A DNA stretch of 64,000 bases from Lachnospiraceae bacterium (GCA_017482485.1 JAFUMV010000028.1:28932-92931); one strand, 5' to 3'; shown: positions 31,473-40,442, numbered from the stretch's first letter. The notes: generated from the sequence alone by a model not told the origin. Translations and numbers: made by a program.

Positions 31473-32768
31473 TTATCTGCTCAAAATGACGTCCATCGTC
31501 ATTTCCCGATACTCTCCCACACCCTGGCGCATCACAGTCACTGTAATCGCAGTATCCGGCGCCAGATTCATCATCACATCCTGATACTCCCCAAAAGAGG
31601 AAATCTCTGTGGTTCCGATGCGCACAAGCACATCACCGCTCTGGATACCAGCCTCCATAGCGGGGGAATCCATCTCAATTCCGGTCACGTAAGCTCCCCT
31701 GGGTACCCCTTTGGATTCGGTGACATCCGCAGGCACATCAGTTCCCCGAATTCCCATATGCGCGATTTCCTGTCCATTGGACAGCTTCTCGATCAGCCTG
31801 CGCAGATCTGTGATTCCATAGGCGCTCAAAAGCTTTGTGCTGTCCTTGCCGGATTTGGAGTCAGGCTTAAGAATGCCCACTACCTGACCCGACAAATTGA
31901 TCAGAATGCCGGTACCGTTGGTGGACCCTGTCATATCGGTGGTCAGAACCTTTACATTGTGATCCGCAAGATTTTCATAAGTATCCGCAGATGTCACCAT
32001 GCCGTAAACCACAGAGGTCGATGTTCCCAGCGGTCTGCCCATGGCAATCACCGGGGAAGCCAGCACACTGCTGTTGGAGCTTCCAAGCGTTGCCGTTTTG
32101 GCCGCCTTTTTTGTCGATTCGGACAGTTCGTTCAAAAGTACGCTGACGATCGCCAGCCCGGTGTCTTCATCGTGTCCCTTCATCTGGGCGGTGTGAACTG
32201 CCTGATCGGAAAAAGTCACCTCCACGCTGTCCGCGCCGTCCACCACCTTCCAATTGGTAAGAATCAGCAGTTCCTTTCCGTTTTGTGCAACGATCAGTCC
32301 TGCTGCCTGACCCTCATTTTCATAAGTGTTATCAAACCAGTCCATATCTGTAACAACACCGGTCACCGTAACCATGGATTTGGAAATATCCTGCACCAGA
32401 GCATACATGATCCGGTACAGACGCTGATAATCGCTCAGCTCCAGTTCCACCTTCTCCACAACAGTCTGCGTGACCGTTGTCGGAGTCTCTTCTTCCGTTT
32501 CTTCCTCCAGAATCATATCCGCCGGAAGCATTTCCTCATCAATGTCTTCCTCCTTAAGCTCCACCTGCTGAGGCTCCTCCTCCGGATAAAGCAGATTGGC
32601 AAAGACAGGCTCCAGGACCAGAAAGGTTATGCAGGCAATCAGGCCGAAAATCACAGCCATGCTGGCCGTGATGATGGTCCTGCGAATCAGCTTCTTTCTG
32701 CTGAGCGGCCGTTCCTTCACTTTTTCTTTCATAAAATCTATATCCTGATTCTGCTTGTTTTCTTCCAT
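31473..32768 (-). CDS. Membrane-anchored HtrA-like pseudoprotease with PDZ domain
   Basis: A 431-residue HtrA/DegP relative with one N-terminal transmembrane helix (about residues 31-55), a long acidic stalk with EEETEEETPTT, a chymotrypsin-fold domain (130-335) and a C-terminal PDZ domain (340-430). All three catalytic residues are changed: TNNHVV is TNWKVV (His to Lys 174), the Asp of DLAV is Gly 204 in DTGLAIV, and GNSGG is NGTG (Ser to Gly 285). The fold is otherwise well kept, so a binding, scaffolding or regulatory role at the cell surface is likely. It is upstream of yhaM on the same strand. Confidence 0.87.
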   Translation of the reverse strand: MEENKQNQDIDFMKEKVKERPLSRKKLIRRTIITASMAVIFGLIACITFLVLEPVFANLLYPEEEPQQVELKEEDIDEEMLPADMILEEETEEETPTTVTQTVVEKVELELSDYQRLYRIMYALVQDISKSMVTVTGVVTDMDWFDNTYENEGQAAGLIVAQNGKELLILTNWKVVDGADSVEVTFSDQAVHTAQMKGHDEDTGLAIVSVLLNELSESTKKAAKTATLGSSNSSVLASPVIAMGRPLGTSTSVVYGMVTSADTYENLADHNVKVLTTDMTGSTNGTGILINLSGQVVGILKPDSKSGKDSTKLLSAYGITDLRRLIEKLSNGQEIAHMGIRGTDVPADVTESKGVPRGAYVTGIEMDSPAMEAGIQSGDVLVRIGTTEISSFGEYQDVMMNLAPDTAITVTVMRQGVGEYREMTMDVILSR

Positions 32769-33158
32769 ATAAAATAAAACTCCTTTTCATAACATGGACG
32801 GCAGCCGTCCTCTGTAAACCAGTGTTAACAGTATACCTCATAACCTCCCGTCAGCACAAGTCCATATCCGTTGAAAAAGTAACAGTAGCGCCTGCGCGTT
32901 TGTGTTACCGGCAAACGGCAGCCCACGCCATTTTCAAAGCACGCCCCGGCGCTTTTGGCGGCTTTGCCGCTGATTTTCCCCTTTCCCGGCTCATGGTGAA
33001 CTGTTATGAAAAAAATGTGCACTTTTTCCTCTTATATGATATGATGAGATAGAATCCTTATTTATGAAAAAACTTCGCACACAACGCGGCTGCCCCCGTT
33101 TAGGCTGTGCCGTTTTTTCCCATATGCCCACTGCACCATAACAAGGAGAATTGACAAC
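32769..33158. other. Divergent intergenic region between the HtrA-like gene and mutS2
   Basis: No gene is seen in these 390 bases. A possible minus-strand promoter (TTGTGC, 18 bases, TATACT near 32835) faces the HtrA-like gene. GC-rich short repeats (GGCGGCTTTGCCGC at 32958-32971) lie in the middle. On the plus side an AT-rich stretch with TATGATATGATG near 33035-33046 precedes mutS2 by about 110 bases and may hold its promoter. Confidence 0.4.
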
Positions 33159-35540
33159 ATGAACGCAAAAGTTTTACGCGTATTGGAATATGACAAAATC
33201 ATCCGCATGCTGGAAGCAAAAGCCTCCTCAGATCCCGGCCGGCAGCTGTGCCGTGAGCTGACCCCCATGACGGATCGGGAAGAAATTGAAACCGCACAGA
33301 CACAGACCGCCGATGCGCTGACCCGCCTTTTTCAGAAGGGCAGCTTAAACTTCGGAAGCAATAAGCCGCTTGGCATGTGCCTGCGCTCTCTGGAAATCGG
33401 CAGCACCCTTTCCATGGAGGAACTGCTGCGCATTGCGGGCCTTCTGGAAAATACCGCAAGAGTGAAAAACTACGGCCGTTCCGACAAAGAAGACTCTGAG
33501 GGCGATTCCCTGACCGAATACTTCAACTGTCTGGAGCCGCTGACTCTTCTTTCCAAAGAAATCCGCCGCTGCATCATCACCGAAGAGGACGTGGCAGACG
33601 ATGCCAGCCCCAATTTAAAAAGAATCCGCCGCAGCATGGTGCTCACCGGCGAAAAAATACACACCCAGCTAAACAGCATGGTAAACGGCTCTGCCCGGGC
33701 CTATCTGCAGGACGCAGTCATCACCATGCGTGACGGCCGTTACTGCATTCCGGTCAAATCCGAATACAAAAATCAGGTTTCCGGTATGGTTCACGACCAG
33801 TCCTCCACCGGCTCCACCTTTTTCATAGAGCCGGCTGCCGTTGTCAGCTTAAACAATCAGCTGCGCGAACTGGAGATTGAAGAACAGAAGGAAATTGCAG
33901 TGATCCTGGCGAACTTAAGCGCTCAGGCAGGCGAACACACCGCAGAAATTGCCGAAAATCAGAGAATCATGACAAAGCTGGATTTCATTTTTGCAAAAGC
34001 TGCTCTCGCCATGGATTTGATCGCTACAAGACCTGTTTTCAACGAGGATCACTATATCCGCATCCGTCAGGGCAGACATCCCCTGCTGGATAAGAAAAAA
34101 GTGGTGCCCATCGACATGGAACTGGGCAAAAATTTCGACCTGCTGATCATTACCGGTCCCAACACCGGCGGCAAAACGGTCTCTCTAAAAACCGTTGGTC
34201 TGTTCTGCCTGATGGGCCAGTCCGGTATGCACATCCCGGCACTGGACCGCTCCGAGCTTTCCATTTTCACGGAAGTATTCGCGGACATCGGAGACGAACA
34301 GAGCATTGAGCAAAGCTTAAGCACCTTTTCCTCCCATATGACCAGCATTGTTTCAATCCTGGAGCATGCGGATGAAAATTCGCTCTGCCTTTTCGATGAA
34401 CTTGGCGCCGGCACGGATCCCACAGAGGGCGCGGCCCTGGCCATTGCAATCCTGAACTTTCTTCATGACAGAGGGATTCGCACCATGGCAACCACGCACT
34501 ACAGTGAGCTGAAAATCTATGCACTTTCCACCTCTTTTGTGGAAAATGCCTGCTGTGAATTTGATGTGGAGACCCTGCGCCCCACCTACCGCCTGCTTTT
34601 AGGCATTCCCGGCAAAAGCAATGCGTTTGCCATTTCCAAAAAGCTGGGGCTTTCCGATGAAATCATCGAAGCTGCAAAGCTGCAGATCGATGAGCAGGAC
34701 GTGAATTTTGAAGACGTGATTGCAGACCTGGAAGCCAGCCGACTCACCATTGAGAAGGAACAGCGGGAAATCGAAGCTTACAAAAAAGAAGTGGAATCTC
34801 TCAAAAAGAAACTTCAGGAAAAGAATGAGAAAATCGACCAGGCCAAGGACCGCATCCTGCGGGAGGCCAATGAAAAAGCCCGTGACATTTTAAGGGAAGC
34901 GAAGGAAGTTGCTGACGAAACCATCCGCGTTTACCAGAAGGCCGGCCCCAACGCCTCCATGAAGGATCTTGAAAAAACAAGAGAAAAGCTGCGCGGCAAG
35001 ATCGATGAGAAAAATTCCAAACTTTCCGTCTCTCAAAAAGAAAAGACACCTCAGAAGGCCGCACTCAAACCCGAACAGCTCAAAAAAGGAGATGCCGTGC
35101 GCATCATTTCCATGGGCTTAAAGGGTATCGTCAGCACTCTGCCTGATGCCAAAGGCAACCTTTTTGTTCAGTGCGGCATCATGCGTTCCAATGTCAACGT
35201 CAAAGACCTGGTTCGCATCGATGAGGAAACCATCACAACACCCACGCTGAAGAAAACCAACACCGGCAAAATCAAAATGTCCAAATCCTATTCCATCTCC
35301 CCGGAAATCAACCTTCTGGGCAAAACCGTGGATGAGGCGCTTTCCGCTCTGGACAAATATCTGGACGATGCCTATCTGGCACATTTGAAGAGTGTCCGCA
35401 TTGTGCACGGAAAAGGCACCGGCGCCCTGCGCCAGGCTGTCCACCAGCACCTGAAGCGTGTGAAATATGTAAAAACCTATCGTCTCGGCGAATACGGCGA
35501 AGGCGACGCAGGCGTAACAATTGCAGAGTTCAGGGAATAA
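33159..35540 (+). CDS. mutS2: MutS2 endonuclease / ribosome-rescue ATPase
   Basis: A 793-residue protein. The N-terminal clamp and lever helices lead to the ATPase domain with Walker A ITGPNTGGKTVSLKT and Walker B CLFDELGAGTDPTEGAA. A long coiled coil (about 515-640) and a KOW-like segment follow. The C-terminal Smr domain has INLLGKTVDEAL and VRIVHGKGTGALR. MutS2 limits recombination, and in B. subtilis splits stalled or collided ribosomes, the Smr domain acting as nuclease. Length is normal. AAGGAG lies before the ATG. Confidence 0.96.
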   Translation: MNAKVLRVLEYDKIIRMLEAKASSDPGRQLCRELTPMTDREEIETAQTQTADALTRLFQKGSLNFGSNKPLGMCLRSLEIGSTLSMEELLRIAGLLENTARVKNYGRSDKEDSEGDSLTEYFNCLEPLTLLSKEIRRCIITEEDVADDASPNLKRIRRSMVLTGEKIHTQLNSMVNGSARAYLQDAVITMRDGRYCIPVKSEYKNQVSGMVHDQSSTGSTFFIEPAAVVSLNNQLRELEIEEQKEIAVILANLSAQAGEHTAEIAENQRIMTKLDFIFAKAALAMDLIATRPVFNEDHYIRIRQGRHPLLDKKKVVPIDMELGKNFDLLIITGPNTGGKTVSLKTVGLFCLMGQSGMHIPALDRSELSIFTEVFADIGDEQSIEQSLSTFSSHMTSIVSILEHADENSLCLFDELGAGTDPTEGAALAIAILNFLHDRGIRTMATTHYSELKIYALSTSFVENACCEFDVETLRPTYRLLLGIPGKSNAFAISKKLGLSDEIIEAAKLQIDEQDVNFEDVIADLEASRLTIEKEQREIEAYKKEVESLKKKLQEKNEKIDQAKDRILREANEKARDILREAKEVADETIRVYQKAGPNASMKDLEKTREKLRGKIDEKNSKLSVSQKEKTPQKAALKPEQLKKGDAVRIISMGLKGIVSTLPDAKGNLFVQCGIMRSNVNVKDLVRIDEETITTPTLKKTNTGKIKMSKSYSISPEINLLGKTVDEALSALDKYLDDAYLAHLKSVRIVHGKGTGALRQAVHQHLKRVKYVKTYRLGEYGEGDAGVTIAEFRE

Positions 35541-35645
35541 CTCGTGCCCCTTGGAAGCATGAGTTATTCCCGCTACTTCTCGATTTGCGCAGCAAATTGA
35601 GAAGGTTCCCGTAATAACTCGTGCCCCTTGGAAGCACGAGTTATT
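35534..35645. repeat. Three consecutive hairpins between mutS2 and the response regulator
   Basis: Two near-identical hairpins (stem AATAACTCGTGC/GCACGAGTTATT, loop CCCTTGGAA) at 35534-35570 and 35613-35645 flank a third one (CTTCTCGATTTGC/GCAAATTGAGAAG). The first has one G-T pair. They fill the gap almost completely. None has a T run, so they look like repeat elements rather than simple terminators, although they could end or stabilise the mutS2 message. Confidence 0.8.
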
Positions 35646-35670
35646 CCTATACTTAATAACGGAGGTATAT

Positions 35671-36369
35671 ATGGCAAACAAACAGAAAATCCTGATCGTG
35701 GACGACGATGCAAATATCGCCGAACTGATTTCCCTTTATCTCATGAAAGAATGCTTTGACACCATGATCGTTGGCGATGGCGAAGCTGCCCTGCGCGCAG
35801 TGGAAACCTTTGCTCCCAACCTGATTCTGCTGGATCTGATGCTTCCCGGCATCGATGGCTACCAGGTCTGCCGTGAAGTGCGCACCAAAAACAGCGTGCC
35901 CATCATCATGCTTTCCGCAAAGGGTGAAATCTTTGACAAGGTTTTGGGCCTGGAACTTGGTGCCGATGACTACATTGAAAAACCTTTTGATTCCAAAGAG
36001 CTGGTTGCCCGGGTCAAGGCTGTGCTGCGCCGCTACAAGCCCGCTGCCCCTGCTCCTGCGAAGCCTGCCGTAGAGGCGGTGGAATACGAAGGCCTTGTGG
36101 TGAATAAAACCAATTATTCCGTTTTATACCTGGGCAATACTGTGGATATGCCTCCCAAAGAGCTGGAGCTTCTCTATTTTCTGGCCGCTTCTCCGAACCA
36201 TGTTTTTTCAAGAGAACAGCTTCTGGATCAGATCTGGGGCTACGAATACATCGGCGATACCCGTACCGTGGACGTACATATCAAACGTCTCCGGGAAAAA
36301 ATCAAGGACTACGCCAACTGGAAAATCGCTACGATCTGGGGAATCGGCTATAAATTTGAAGTGAGATAG
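35671..36369 (+). CDS. OmpR/PhoB family response regulator
   Basis: A 232-residue two-domain regulator. The receiver has DDD at positions 11-13, the phospho-acceptor Asp in LILLDLMLPG, and Lys in IEKPFDSKEL. A Pro/Ala-rich linker (YKPAAPAPAKPAVEAVE) leads to the winged-helix domain with SREQLLDQIWGYEYIGDTRT and VDVHIKRLREKI. It is phosphorylated by the histidine kinase of the next gene. AACGGAGG lies before the ATG. Target genes cannot be told. Confidence 0.94.
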   Translation: MANKQKILIVDDDANIAELISLYLMKECFDTMIVGDGEAALRAVETFAPNLILLDLMLPGIDGYQVCREVRTKNSVPIIMLSAKGEIFDKVLGLELGADDYIEKPFDSKELVARVKAVLRRYKPAAPAPAKPAVEAVEYEGLVVNKTNYSVLYLGNTVDMPPKELELLYFLAASPNHVFSREQLLDQIWGYEYIGDTRTVDVHIKRLREKIKDYANWKIATIWGIGYKFEVR

Positions 36370-36393
36370 TTCTGTGCTGTCTGCACATTCTGC

Positions 36394-36416
36394 GGCCTGA
36401 CGTCCTGCGTCAGGCC
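36394..36416 (+). terminator. Weak hairpin between regulator and kinase genes
   Basis: GGCCTGACG and CGTCAGGCC form a 9-bp GC-rich stem with a five-base loop followed by TGCTGTTTT. The T run is poor and the kinase gene follows 47 bases later, so partial termination lowering kinase relative to regulator is likely. Confidence 0.6.
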
Positions 36417-36462
36417 TGCTGTTTTCATTCAGGAGAATATTATTGAACCGGGAGAAAAATTT

Positions 36463-37884
36463 ATGCGAAAAACCCTTTATCTGAAATTCATACTCGGATA
36501 CCTGATTTTTTTCATTTTCGGATTTATTATCGTCGCCACCTTTGTATCCAGCATGACCGTAGAGCATTACAAGCGTGAAAAGGCGGACTCTCTTTACAAA
36601 GAGGCCACCCTGATCGCCAATACCTACGCTACGGACCTTTACAACAACGAAATATCTCTGGAAGTGGTAAAATCCCAGCTGGATGCGCTGAGCACCTATC
36701 TGACTTCGGAAATCTGGATTATCAATCCTTCCGGCCGTATCATCATGACCACCGCAGCGCCGCTGGATGTGGAACATGAAACCATGGTGGAAAATTTTGA
36801 TTCCACCATCACTGCAGGTTCCTTTTATACAACCGGCAACTTTTTCGGCTGTTTTACGGAAGAAATGCTCAGTGTGTTCGCACCGATTACATCCAATTTC
36901 AAGGTAAAGGGTTATGTGGTCATCCACACCGCCATGTCCTCCATTCATGCATCCAGCGAGAGCCTTTTGAATATCTCCTACATCATGCTGGTGATCTTCT
37001 TTCTGCTCTCCCTGATCATTCTGATCTTTTTTACGGAAATGGTCTATCTGCCCCTGCGAAAAATCATCCAGGCGACAGAGCAATATGCCGCCGGAAACAT
37101 GCATTATGAGCTTTCCGTAGACAGCGAAGACGAAATCGGCTACCTCGCCGCATCCATCTCCTACATGGCAGGCGAAGTGGCCCGCAGCGAAGACAATCAG
37201 AAGAAATTCATTGCAAATGTTTCCCACGACTTCCGCTCTCCCCTGACCTCCATCAAGGGTTATCTGGAGGCCATGAAAGACGGCACTATTCCGCATGAAC
37301 TGTACGACAAATACATCGGCATCGTTTTAAACGAAACCGATCGATTGATTAAGCTGACCAACAGCCTTCTTACCCTGAACAACATGAATATCAAAGGCGT
37401 CGTTCTGGAAAAATCCAGCTTCGACATTAACCAGGTACTCCGCACCACCGCCGCCACCTTTGAAGGTACCTGCCGTGAAAAACGTATCCGCATCGAGCTG
37501 GTACTCACCGGAGAAAGCCTGCCCGTTATCGCCGATAAAAGCAAAATCGAGCAGGTCATCTACAACCTGCTCGATAACGCGATCAAATTTTCTCATTCCG
37601 ACTCCGCAATTAAACTGGAAACCTCGGAAAAACACGGCAAAGCTTTCGTCTCCGTCAAGGACAGCGGCATCGGCATTCCGAAGGAAAGCTTGAAGCTGAT
37701 CTTCGACCGCTTTTATAAAACCGACCTGTCCCGCGGCAAGGACAAAAAGGGCACCGGCCTGGGACTTTCCATCACCAAGGAAATCATTCAGGCACACAAT
37801 GAGAACATCAATGTCATCAGCACCGAGGGCGTGGGAAGTGAGTTCATCTTCTCGCTGCCGGTGGATGAGGACGAGGAGGAGTGA
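36463..37884 (+). CDS. Sensor histidine kinase
   Basis: A 473-residue membrane kinase. Helices at about 8-30 and 169-190 flank an extracellular sensing domain of about 140 residues; a HAMP region (TEQYAAGNMHYELSVDSEDE) follows. The H-box is ANVSHDFRSPLTSIKGYLEA, the N-box DNAIKF, then DSGIGIP, FDRFYKTD and GTGLGLSI. An acidic tail DEDEEE ends it. The signal is not known. It forms a pair with the preceding response regulator. Confidence 0.94.
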   Translation: MRKTLYLKFILGYLIFFIFGFIIVATFVSSMTVEHYKREKADSLYKEATLIANTYATDLYNNEISLEVVKSQLDALSTYLTSEIWIINPSGRIIMTTAAPLDVEHETMVENFDSTITAGSFYTTGNFFGCFTEEMLSVFAPITSNFKVKGYVVIHTAMSSIHASSESLLNISYIMLVIFFLLSLIILIFFTEMVYLPLRKIIQATEQYAAGNMHYELSVDSEDEIGYLAASISYMAGEVARSEDNQKKFIANVSHDFRSPLTSIKGYLEAMKDGTIPHELYDKYIGIVLNETDRLIKLTNSLLTLNNMNIKGVVLEKSSFDINQVLRTTAATFEGTCREKRIRIELVLTGESLPVIADKSKIEQVIYNLLDNAIKFSHSDSAIKLETSEKHGKAFVSVKDSGIGIPKESLKLIFDRFYKTDLSRGKDKKGTGLGLSITKEIIQAHNENINVISTEGVGSEFIFSLPVDEDEEE

Positions 37885-37886
37885 GG

Positions 37887-38130
37887 TTCCGCCCTCCACG
37901 GGATGACCGGCGGCCACTGCGCTTTCCATGTTCCTTTGAAAAATGAGCAAAATTCTAATCGGGCGGCTTTTACGTTCCCTGATCGTTTCCAAATATGAGC
38001 AACTCGCTTCGCTCAAACAGCTCATATTTGGAAACCGGAACGTTAAGCCGCCCGATTGAATTTTTCGCTCATTTTTCAACAGTCACCCGGAAAGCGCAGT
38101 GCCTGCCGGTCTGGCTGTGAAGGGCGGAAA
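37887..38130. repeat. 244-bp imperfect giant palindrome after the kinase gene
   Basis: Nested inverted arms are visible from outside in: TTCCGCCCT/AGGGCGGAA, CACTGCGCTTTCC/GGAAAGCGCAGTG, TGAAAAATGAGC/GCTCATTTTTCA, AATCGGGCGGCTT/AAGCCGCCCGATT, and TTTCCAAATATGAGC/GCTCATATTTGGAAA around a 19-base centre. RNA from either strand would fold into one long hairpin. It begins three bases after the kinase stop codon. It carries no reading frame and is probably a non-autonomous repeat; it may also serve as terminator. Confidence 0.8.
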
Positions 38131-38340
38131 ACTCACGTCCTGTCATTATTCCATAACGAAACCCCCAAACACCCCATTTACCTTACCATCATTCACTGAC
38201 ATAATGGCATTCATGTAAGTACCGACAAAACCTACAGTTGCTGTTCAGAGGTGACGAAGACACAAGGAATTTGGCGAAACCGGCGTTTTTGCTTTCAATA
38301 TCATTTTGCGTCGATGAGGTCGCGTCTATAGTTGTTGTGT

Positions 38341-38568
38341 GGGCACATAGCAAAGAAATCCTCGAAAATGCCCTGTTTTGCTTCGAAACAATTGTTTAAA
38401 ACATGGGAAAATGGGCATATACGCATGGAAAGTCTTGTGGTGCCCGATAATTTGCTGTTTTTCCGGGCATTACAGAGGTTTTCATGTCTATATGCCCACC
38501 GGACGCCGTTTTAGCGGGAGAAACCAAGGGAATTTGGGCACTGGAAGAATTTTCCGAGCTATATGCCC
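38341..38568. repeat. Four-unit 33-bp dyad array, locus 1
   Basis: Four 33-bp units lie at 38341-38373, 38413-38445, 38465-38497 and 38536-38568. Each is bounded by GGGCA and TGCCC. Units 1 and 2 have the CATA-type box on the left (GGGCAYATA); units 3 and 4 are inverted with CTATATGCCC on the right. Start-to-start spacings are 72, 52 and 71 bases. Sequence within units is only partly conserved. Related arrays occur at 51478-51711 and 63565-63720. Not CRISPR: units are too divergent and alternate in orientation. Confidence 0.85.
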
Positions 38569-38687
38569 ATATGCACATTGTGGCTGCGTCTGAATTGTCG
38601 TTCTGGTATCGTAAGACGAGTCTGAAGGATGCGGCCCTGAACAGCAGCAACCACACATATAGAACAAAGTTTAAAAGACAGGGGATA

Positions 38688-38717
38688 TTGATACCAATGT
38701 GCTTACCACTGTATAAT
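38688..38717 (+). promoter_or_regulatory. Promoter before the short lipoprotein frame
   Basis: TTGATA and a perfect TATAAT are separated by 18 bases, 43 bases before the ATG of the 30-residue lipoprotein-like peptide. Confidence 0.6.
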
Positions 38718-38759
38718 AGCAGCAAATATATTCCAAATCAAAATACAGGGGGCAGAATC

Positions 38760-38852
38760 ATGAAGAAGCTTTTGTCAACAATAGCCTTTATATATTTGCT
38801 GATATTTTCTTTCTCCGGTTGCGCGAACAACAGCCCCAAAGATGAAACATAG
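38760..38852 (+). CDS. Short lipoprotein-like peptide (30 residues, probably truncated)
   Basis: MKKLLSTIAFIYLLIFSFSG is followed by the lipobox Cys at residue 21 and ANNSPKDET, then a stop. It is a complete lipoprotein signal peptide with almost no mature domain. It has a consensus promoter and GGGGG before the ATG. It is either a lipoprotein gene that lost its body or a genuine small lipopeptide. No similar continuation was seen downstream in other frames. Confidence 0.5.
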   Translation: MKKLLSTIAFIYLLIFSFSGCANNSPKDET

Positions 38853-38967
38853 ACATCAACCAATTTCAAACCCATACGGTAACGCTTGGTTCCCAAACAA
38901 CGGATTTGAAGAGAGCTAGAAATAAAGAATATCTTTTGCATCATTATACCCCACTGAAAACGCAAAA

Positions 38968-38989
38968 GGGAGCTCACGCATGAACTCCC
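38968..38989 (-). terminator. Terminator of the carbohydrate operon
   Basis: On the minus strand GGGAGTTCA and TGAGCTCCC (one G-T pair) enclose a TGCG loop and run into TTTTGCG, about 50 bases after the last gene of the operon. Confidence 0.7.
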
Positions 38990-39041
38990 TCGGGCTGTAG
39001 GCATCTCAAGTTTCCACGGCACAACCGCTGCAAATAATATA

Positions 39042-40442
39042 TTAGAACCCCCGCTCCCGCGGAAGGTTCCCATCCTGCAGGTATCGCCGGTACTGAGCAT
39101 TCGTGTAAAATATTTCAAAATCGCCGCGAATCGCATAAATTCGCCCGGAAAGGATGCGGATCTCAATGGCCGCCGTGTCAATTCCGGCACTGGAGCGTCC
39201 CTGCCAGGCAGGCTGCCATGCGACACTGTCTCCCGAAAAGGGATCGCACTCCTCGTGGGAAAAGCCTGCAATGGGCTGCGCATCGGCATCCAGCAGGGCG
39301 CAGGTGGCAGATTCCGTACACTGCAGATTGATTTCCAGGGGCGCACTGTCGCCAAGCCGCAGAAGTCTTGTGCGCAGTGTAGCCGGGCCGCCGCAGGATT
39401 CCAGGCAGACAAATCCATCCCGCCGAAGGACGGAAACGCTGATGCCGGAAATGTTCTCCTGTCGCGTCGTTCCATGCTCCACTTCGCGTACATAGCAGTA
39501 AAAACACAGACTCCCATCCGGCCGTTGGAGCATCGTCTGCAGCCCTGTCATGCCATAACCGGGGCTTCCCGGCGCGCCGTTTTCAAAAAAGGGCGCATGG
39601 GTGACGCGCTGAAAGGTTCTTCCGTCACGACTGTAGGACAAATGGGTGGTCATTTTGCCTTTCCAGAATTTCTGCGTTCCTTTCTCCTCGGATTGGTTCA
39701 CATGAAAAATCCAGGGGAAACCAATCACATAGTCTTCATACGTAAAGCTCGGCATGCCATACAGCTCTGACAACGGCGGGTCTTCCAGATCAGCACCCAT
39801 CACAAATTCCGGCGTCGAGAAATTTTTCCAGTCCCTGGTTTCCACCCGGTAAACCTGACGTTCCCCCACTTCTGCCCGCGTTAAAATCGTATGACACCCA
39901 AGGCGCTCATTGTAAAAGTGCCCCATGATTCCCTCCGAACCTACCGGGTGCCAGCTGATATCTTCATCATGCACAAAGCGAATGCCGTCCGGCGAATACC
40001 AGATGTCATCAATGCCATAGCCGTCAGGGCAAAACCGCACCGTCAAAGCCTTATAACGCCGGTTCGGGTCCGGGTCATGCGCATCCTCAAAAAAGAGCAG
40101 AGGCTCCGAAACCAGATTTTTGTCCAGTATCTGATGCAGGCAGGCGCGTTCCGGCAAAGCAACCTCTTTTTCCGTATTGAGAGGCGTAAAATGAATGCCG
40201 TCCTGACTCTCCGCCACCACCGTGACCGATCTGTCCTGCATGGTCGCCCCCTTCAGATAACTTCCGTAGTAAAGAAGCACTGAACCCCGTTCCTCATGAT
40301 ACACAGCGCTGGCACAGCCCATCCCATGCACGCACGCATAAGGATCTCGATACAGGCCTGCGAACTGAGGATGACATATCACATTGCGCAGATGATCCCG
40401 CCTGGCAAGCGCAAAATCATCAAAAAACAAAATCGTCTTCAT
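39042..40442 (-). CDS. Beta-propeller glycosidase-like protein (GH32/GH43/GH68 clan fold)
   Basis: A 466-residue cytosolic protein. Repeated segments such as HGMGCASAVYHEERGSVLLY, WYSPDGIRFVHDEDI, HLSYSRDGRTFQRVTHAPF and DPDPNRRYKALTVRF are typical of five-bladed propellers with a sucrase-like or arabinanase-like fold. C-terminal residues form a beta-sandwich (LRLGDSAPLEINLQCTESAT). It probably cleaves a fructosyl, arabinosyl or related furanosidic link. It is the last gene of the ABC transporter operon, next to the GH172 gene. Catalytic residues were not assigned. AGGAGG precedes the ATG. Confidence 0.72.
   Translation of the reverse strand: MKTILFFDDFALARRDHLRNVICHPQFAGLYRDPYACVHGMGCASAVYHEERGSVLLYYGSYLKGATMQDRSVTVVAESQDGIHFTPLNTEKEVALPERACLHQILDKNLVSEPLLFFEDAHDPDPNRRYKALTVRFCPDGYGIDDIWYSPDGIRFVHDEDISWHPVGSEGIMGHFYNERLGCHTILTRAEVGERQVYRVETRDWKNFSTPEFVMGADLEDPPLSELYGMPSFTYEDYVIGFPWIFHVNQSEEKGTQKFWKGKMTTHLSYSRDGRTFQRVTHAPFFENGAPGSPGYGMTGLQTMLQRPDGSLCFYCYVREVEHGTTRQENISGISVSVLRRDGFVCLESCGGPATLRTRLLRLGDSAPLEINLQCTESATCALLDADAQPIAGFSHEECDPFSGDSVAWQPAWQGRSSAGIDTAAIEIRILSGRIYAIRGDFEIFYTNAQYRRYLQDGNLPRERGF

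Noticed and set aside
33121-33145. Additional dyad unit near CATATGCCC before mutS2
   Set aside because: No partner GGGYA box lies 33 bases away and there is no second unit at the usual steps.
36208-37296. Open frame of 362 codons opposite the histidine kinase
   Set aside because: Shadow of the kinase gene; His- and Gly-rich composition without any domain.
38341-38568. CRISPR-like array
   Set aside because: Units are only partly similar, alternate in orientation, have unequal spacers of 19-39 bases and no cas genes are near.
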